Shown: one piece after another, positions 60,957-64,000 of the stretch | How the letters are laid out: every line of letters starts with the position of its first letter | Numbering within the stretch: position 1 is the first letter of the stretch | Notes under the pieces: generated by a model | What the model saw: the letters and a program-made list of their open reading frames with translations, nothing else | Database searches by the model: none | Told to the model about the DNA's origin: nothing | Assembly: GCA_050251815.1 (NCBI GenBank) | Contig: JBFWMB010000004.1 | Coordinates: 35,685 to 99,684 of the forward strand | DNA: 64,000 nucleotides | Source of the DNA: GWE2-40-63 sp050251815 | GTDB lineage: Bacteria; Bacteroidota; Bacteroidia; Bacteroidales; SZUA-534 | Direction: 5' to 3' | Program-made: the position numbers and the translations under genes

Positions 60957-62966
60957 TTAGCTTGACTGAACCACAATCAAAATTTTTAATCCATTTCCCT
61001 GTGCATTGGTAACCAACGTAAGTTGATGCTTCATCTCAATGAATTCAGCACCCTGTGGATAATCTATATTCAGGTTTACTATTTGGCCTGTGGTTACTTT
61101 ATTCCAGATACTCTCTGCGCTTTCGCCCAGCTTTGTCAAAAACAAATCCGGGTAGTTTTTTCCGGTGATTTCAGAAAGCGACCGATCAATTAACTTACAC
61201 AAGTGTTGGTTGGCATTCAGGATGTTACCGTTTAAGTCGGTCTCAATAATGCCGTTAATTTTACCTAGGGCCTCCCAAAGCATGTTTCGCTCTTCCTCGC
61301 GACGGGCAGCTTCTTCCTGTGTGGCCTGAAGTTCCTCCATATTTTGCCGCATTTCCTCTTCCTGAGCCGAAAGTTCTTCCGATTTGCTTCGGGATTCGGA
61401 CAGTAATAGCGCTGTTTTTTCGTTTATTTTTATCGATGCAATAAATGAAGCGATGGTTTCTCCCACTTTTTCAACAAACTCAATCTGATAGGGTTCCATT
61501 TCTTTGAACGAAATAAGTTCGATAACGCCATTCACTTTTTCTTCCAATTTAACCGGAACCAGCAGGATGGTACGGGGATTTGATGTCCCCAGGCCAGAGG
61601 TAATTTTAACGTAATTTTCGGGAACCTCCTTCAAGTAGATAGTTTTCTCTTCGTAAGCCACACGACCTACCAGACCTTCGCCCACTTTAATTTGTTTCTG
61701 CATGTATTTATCGCGTCCGTAGGCAATGGCCGAAATAAGTTCGTAATACATATCCTCGGGATTCTCGTCGTTAACAACAAACAGGGCTCCCTGAACGGCC
61801 CCCAGGTAATCGGTCAGTTCCGACATCAGGTTGTATCCCAGATTCTTCAGTCCATCGCCTGATTGGCGCATTATGTCGCCAAACTTAGCCAAACCATTGG
61901 CAACCCAGGTACGGCGCTCATCCTCAATGCGACGTTTATTTTCCTCCTCTCGGGCCGATTTTAGGCTATCACGCATCTGCAACAGTGAATTTCCCAGAAC
62001 ATCGTTTTCGCTCATCGGTTTAAATTCGGCATCAAAATTTCCGTTTCCAATTTCGTTGGAAAAAACAGAAGTTTTTACCAGCGAATGCGTTAAATCGTTA
62101 AGCGCTTTTTGAATGGTGCCAAACTCATCCTCCATCTTAATTTCCATTAAATCGGGATGCTCACCCCGGCTCAATTTATTAACGTGTTGCAAAATACGGC
62201 GAACCGGACGTGTAATAAGAAGTGAAGTATAAGCTGCAATAAGAATTGAAAAAAGAACGCCAAGCACCGTGATGCCAAAGAAAATAATAAAAACGCGGCC
62301 TAGAATCCTTATACCATCAAGCTCCTTGGCCTTTATTAATTTTCGAACCTGGTCTTTTCCGGCATCGAGCTGGGTAATTATTGACAAACCAGAATCGGTT
62401 ACTTCCTGGCTCATTAACTGGTAATTCTGAGCTATTACTTCGAGTTCCTGATTAAGTTGTGACTGCGTGAGGCTATCCAAACCGGCTTGTTGTCTTTTAC
62501 GGTTCAAATCGAATTCAACTGTTTTTAAAGCATGAAACTTATTAAATACGGTGAGCATTTTGTCCTCATAATGTATTTTTATTGAGTTAACAATAGCCAA
62601 CACCTGGCTTTGCAGGGTGTCGCTCTCAAAGCTTCCTTTTATATAGAATTCCTGTTCAATCTTCTTCAGTTGATCGTTAAAAAATTGTATCTGAAACTCA
62701 TGCTCTCCCCACCAATAATCCAGGCGTTCCATATTCGGGGCTTTAATTAATTCGGTAAAAATATGCATGTCGGAGCGCATAAAATATTTGGCTTCGAAAA
62801 AGGCATCTGACAAATGAATACCTGCCAGCGTTTCATTTTGATTTTGTTTAATTTTTTTCTGAACAAAAAGAGCCGTAACGCCCAACACAAGGACAAATGA
62901 AGCCAACAGCACAAAACTGGTAAGAAGCTTAACCCTGACTCCCAGTCTGTTTAAGAATTTATTCAT
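60957..62966 (-). CDS. HAMP-GAF-coiled-coil-PAS membrane sensor without output domain
   Basis: The 669-residue protein has membrane helices at ~15-33 and ~222-246 with a helical periplasmic sensor between them, HAMP (~245-300), a GAF domain (~355-510, 'GLKNLGYNLMSELTDYLGAVQGALFVVNDE' to 'VIELISFKEMEPYQIEFVEKVGETI'), a glutamate-rich coiled coil (~525-560) and a C-terminal PAS (~565-669, 'KINGIIETDLNGNILNANQHLCKLIDRSLSEITGKNYPDLF'). There is no histidine kinase, GGDEF or MCP domain. Such proteins are frequent in Bacteroidota and may act through partners. Monocistronic with a strong terminator. Confidence 0.85.
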   Translation of the reverse strand: MNKFLNRLGVRVKLLTSFVLLASFVLVLGVTALFVQKKIKQNQNETLAGIHLSDAFFEAKYFMRSDMHIFTELIKAPNMERLDYWWGEHEFQIQFFNDQLKKIEQEFYIKGSFESDTLQSQVLAIVNSIKIHYEDKMLTVFNKFHALKTVEFDLNRKRQQAGLDSLTQSQLNQELEVIAQNYQLMSQEVTDSGLSIITQLDAGKDQVRKLIKAKELDGIRILGRVFIIFFGITVLGVLFSILIAAYTSLLITRPVRRILQHVNKLSRGEHPDLMEIKMEDEFGTIQKALNDLTHSLVKTSVFSNEIGNGNFDAEFKPMSENDVLGNSLLQMRDSLKSAREEENKRRIEDERRTWVANGLAKFGDIMRQSGDGLKNLGYNLMSELTDYLGAVQGALFVVNDENPEDMYYELISAIAYGRDKYMQKQIKVGEGLVGRVAYEEKTIYLKEVPENYVKITSGLGTSNPRTILLVPVKLEEKVNGVIELISFKEMEPYQIEFVEKVGETIASFIASIKINEKTALLLSESRSKSEELSAQEEEMRQNMEELQATQEEAARREEERNMLWEALGKINGIIETDLNGNILNANQHLCKLIDRSLSEITGKNYPDLFLTKLGESAESIWNKVTTGQIVNLNIDYPQGAEFIEMKHQLTLVTNAQGNGLKILIVVQSS

Positions 62967-63214
62967 TAATTTACGCTTTAGATGAATACTCCACAGTTTT
63001 TCTTAGATCTAATACTAACGCCTCCCCAGATTGAATCTGCGTGAACTAGTTTCCAATTAAGGTATTCTGACTCATTTTTAACCCAGATTGATGCGCGATT
63101 TGCCTAGCAAATTACTCCAATTGAAATAATTTTGCAACCGCTTATTCATTAGTTTAGCTCCAAATGCGACTTATTATGTTATGTAGCATATCCGAAAACG
63201 ATTTCGAAAACAAA

Positions 63215-63655
63215 TTATTTTTCAGTTTTTTTCTTTGCAGCCATTTCTGTTAAAAAAAGTGCAACTTTTTGAAGCATTTCTTCAGGCACATCGGTTTGCT
63301 GTGCCAGCTGTTCCATAGGGCAAAGGCCCGTTTTTTCGCGGTTTTGGATGGCTGTCACCTGCTGTTTAAAACTTATTGTAATCGTATATTTATTACACAC
63401 GCTAATTGCTCCGGGAGTAGTTAGTTCGGCATATATACGTTTAACTCCTCCGTACACAGCTAATAAAGCGGCAGCTTTTCCGATAACTTTATCAGCAATA
63501 GAACTGCCTTTGGCCTGTTGCTTGTATTTTGTTACGGCATCGTACATGGGTTTTATTCCTTTTAATTGCGAGGTGTAAACCGTGTTTCCCTTAACCATTA
63601 CAAACGTATGGTTCTCCTGCTCCAACAATTCCCTGGCTTTTTGTAAGTTTTCCAT
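63215..63655 (-). CDS. DUF1893-family protein
   Basis: The 146-residue cytoplasmic protein matches the DUF1893 pattern: 'ARELLEQENHTFVMVKGNTVYTSQLKGIKPMYDAV', 'ADKVIGKAAALLAVYGGVKRIYAE' and 'IQNREKTGLCPMEQLA', the last with the family's CPME motif. The fold resembles cytidine deaminase-like proteins. No function is assigned. A 30-residue C-terminal tail is basic. The gene stands alone between the sensor gene and an insertion sequence. Confidence 0.82.
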   Translation of the reverse strand: MENLQKARELLEQENHTFVMVKGNTVYTSQLKGIKPMYDAVTKYKQQAKGSSIADKVIGKAAALLAVYGGVKRIYAELTTPGAISVCNKYTITISFKQQVTAIQNREKTGLCPMEQLAQQTDVPEEMLQKVALFLTEMAAKKKTEK

Positions 63656-63941
63656 AAGTTTTTGTTCTTACGAATTCTCGATTAAAGATATTGTTTCTGT
63701 TTCAAGTAGGTGCGAATAAACAAAATCGTAAAAAAACCATCCCTTTTTAAATGAGGCGCTTTACATTTGTTTTGAATGTGCAAGCTAAAAACAACGTTAA
63801 TTGATACAAATAAACGTAAAAATGTCGAGTGCTGTCGTGCATTTTGAATGGATAAAATACGTTGCTTATAATAATTTTTTTTGATTCGTCGCGATTATGC
63901 CAGTTAAGAAAAAATGTATATCTTATCAAAAAACTTTTGAT

Positions 63942-64000
63942 GTGAATATAATCAAATTTATCGAGCAGTTTCCTGATGAGAATAGCTGCAAAGAGCACCT
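63942..64000 (+). mobile_element. Start of an IS1595-family transposase, cut by the window edge
   Basis: A GTG-initiated frame reads 'VNIIKFIEQFPDENSCKEHL' to the end of the window. This is the typical N-terminus of IS1595-family transposases ('FIEQFPDE.SC...', just ahead of a zinc-ribbon domain). Only 19 codons are visible, so intactness and the inverted-repeat ends cannot be judged. The 290 bp before it contain no gene I support; the left end of the element should lie there. An 83-codon minus-strand frame overlapping it is a shadow. Confidence 0.7.

Noticed and set aside
63747..63998. 83-codon minus-strand frame at the right edge
   Set aside because: It is antisense to the IS1595-like transposase start and has no recognisable pattern.

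Overview
The window looks like a chromosomal segment of a member of the phylum Bacteroidota, most plausibly a marine or sediment Bacteroidia of the Marinilabiliales/Prolixibacteraceae type. The lineage below phylum is inference. The phylum call rests on many start sites preceded by the Bacteroidota -7 element TAnnTTTG rather than a Shine-Dalgarno sequence, on families typical of the phylum (DUF5686, PorV/PorQ-like barrels, PD40-OmpA proteins, DUF1573, YfiR, two-component propeller kinases), and on an AT-rich sequence with short intergenic regions. No rRNA, CRISPR array, plasmid or prophage genes were seen. One tRNA is present and one insertion sequence enters at the right edge.

Layout. 1-10.8 kb: envelope genes. 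A PD40/OmpA protein and a partner run leftward. A three-gene rightward operon (PorV/PorQ-like barrel, M50-like membrane metalloprotease, helix-hairpin-helix outer-membrane protein) follows, then a putative porin. 10.8-18.5 kb: a divergent carotenoid locus with photolyase, glycosyltransferase, acyltransferase, CruF-type hydratase and a second CrtI homologue leftward, and crtI-crtB rightward. With no cyclase in view it fits an acyclic, hydroxylated, glycosylated and acylated carotenoid. 18.5-24.1 kb: a lipoprotein, sfsA, a propeller-type histidine kinase and a YebC-family protein. 24.3-29.5 kb: a redox block (trxB, an atypical thioredoxin, a NifX-like protein, a small unknown, a ferredoxin-like protein) divergent from a Crp/Fnr regulator and a CDF metal transporter, with a palindromic operator candidate between them.

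29.8-35.4 kb: a DUF5686 surface protein, a COG3014-like secreted protein and an 11-cysteine lipoprotein. 35.6-41.4 kb: an SOS-type mutagenesis cassette, in which a self-cleaving S24 repressor with paired operators faces a Y-family polymerase, a DnaE-type polymerase and an SRAP abasic-site protein. 41.5-41.9 kb: tRNA-Pro(UGG) followed by tandem 119-bp copies of its 3' end and terminator. 42-46 kb: a MarR regulator, an unusual nucleoside hydrolase-FmdE fusion, a PAS protein, a PAP2 phosphatase and obg.

46.1-54.1 kb: YfiR and a chemoreceptor, then nucleotide housekeeping (adk, hpt, purE), DUF1573, an aminotransferase and a secreted phosphodiesterase. 54.1-54.7 kb: a gene-free patch of degenerate hairpin repeats. 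54.7-60.7 kb: a complete RND efflux operon. 61-63.7 kb: a HAMP-GAF-PAS sensor without an output domain and a DUF1893 protein. 63.9 kb to the end: the first codons of an IS1595-type transposase.

The most unusual items are the nucleoside hydrolase-FmdE fusion, the tRNA-tail tandem array, the SOS cassette with its paired operators, and the Crp/thioredoxin/ferredoxin block. All functions were read from sequence motifs without database searches.
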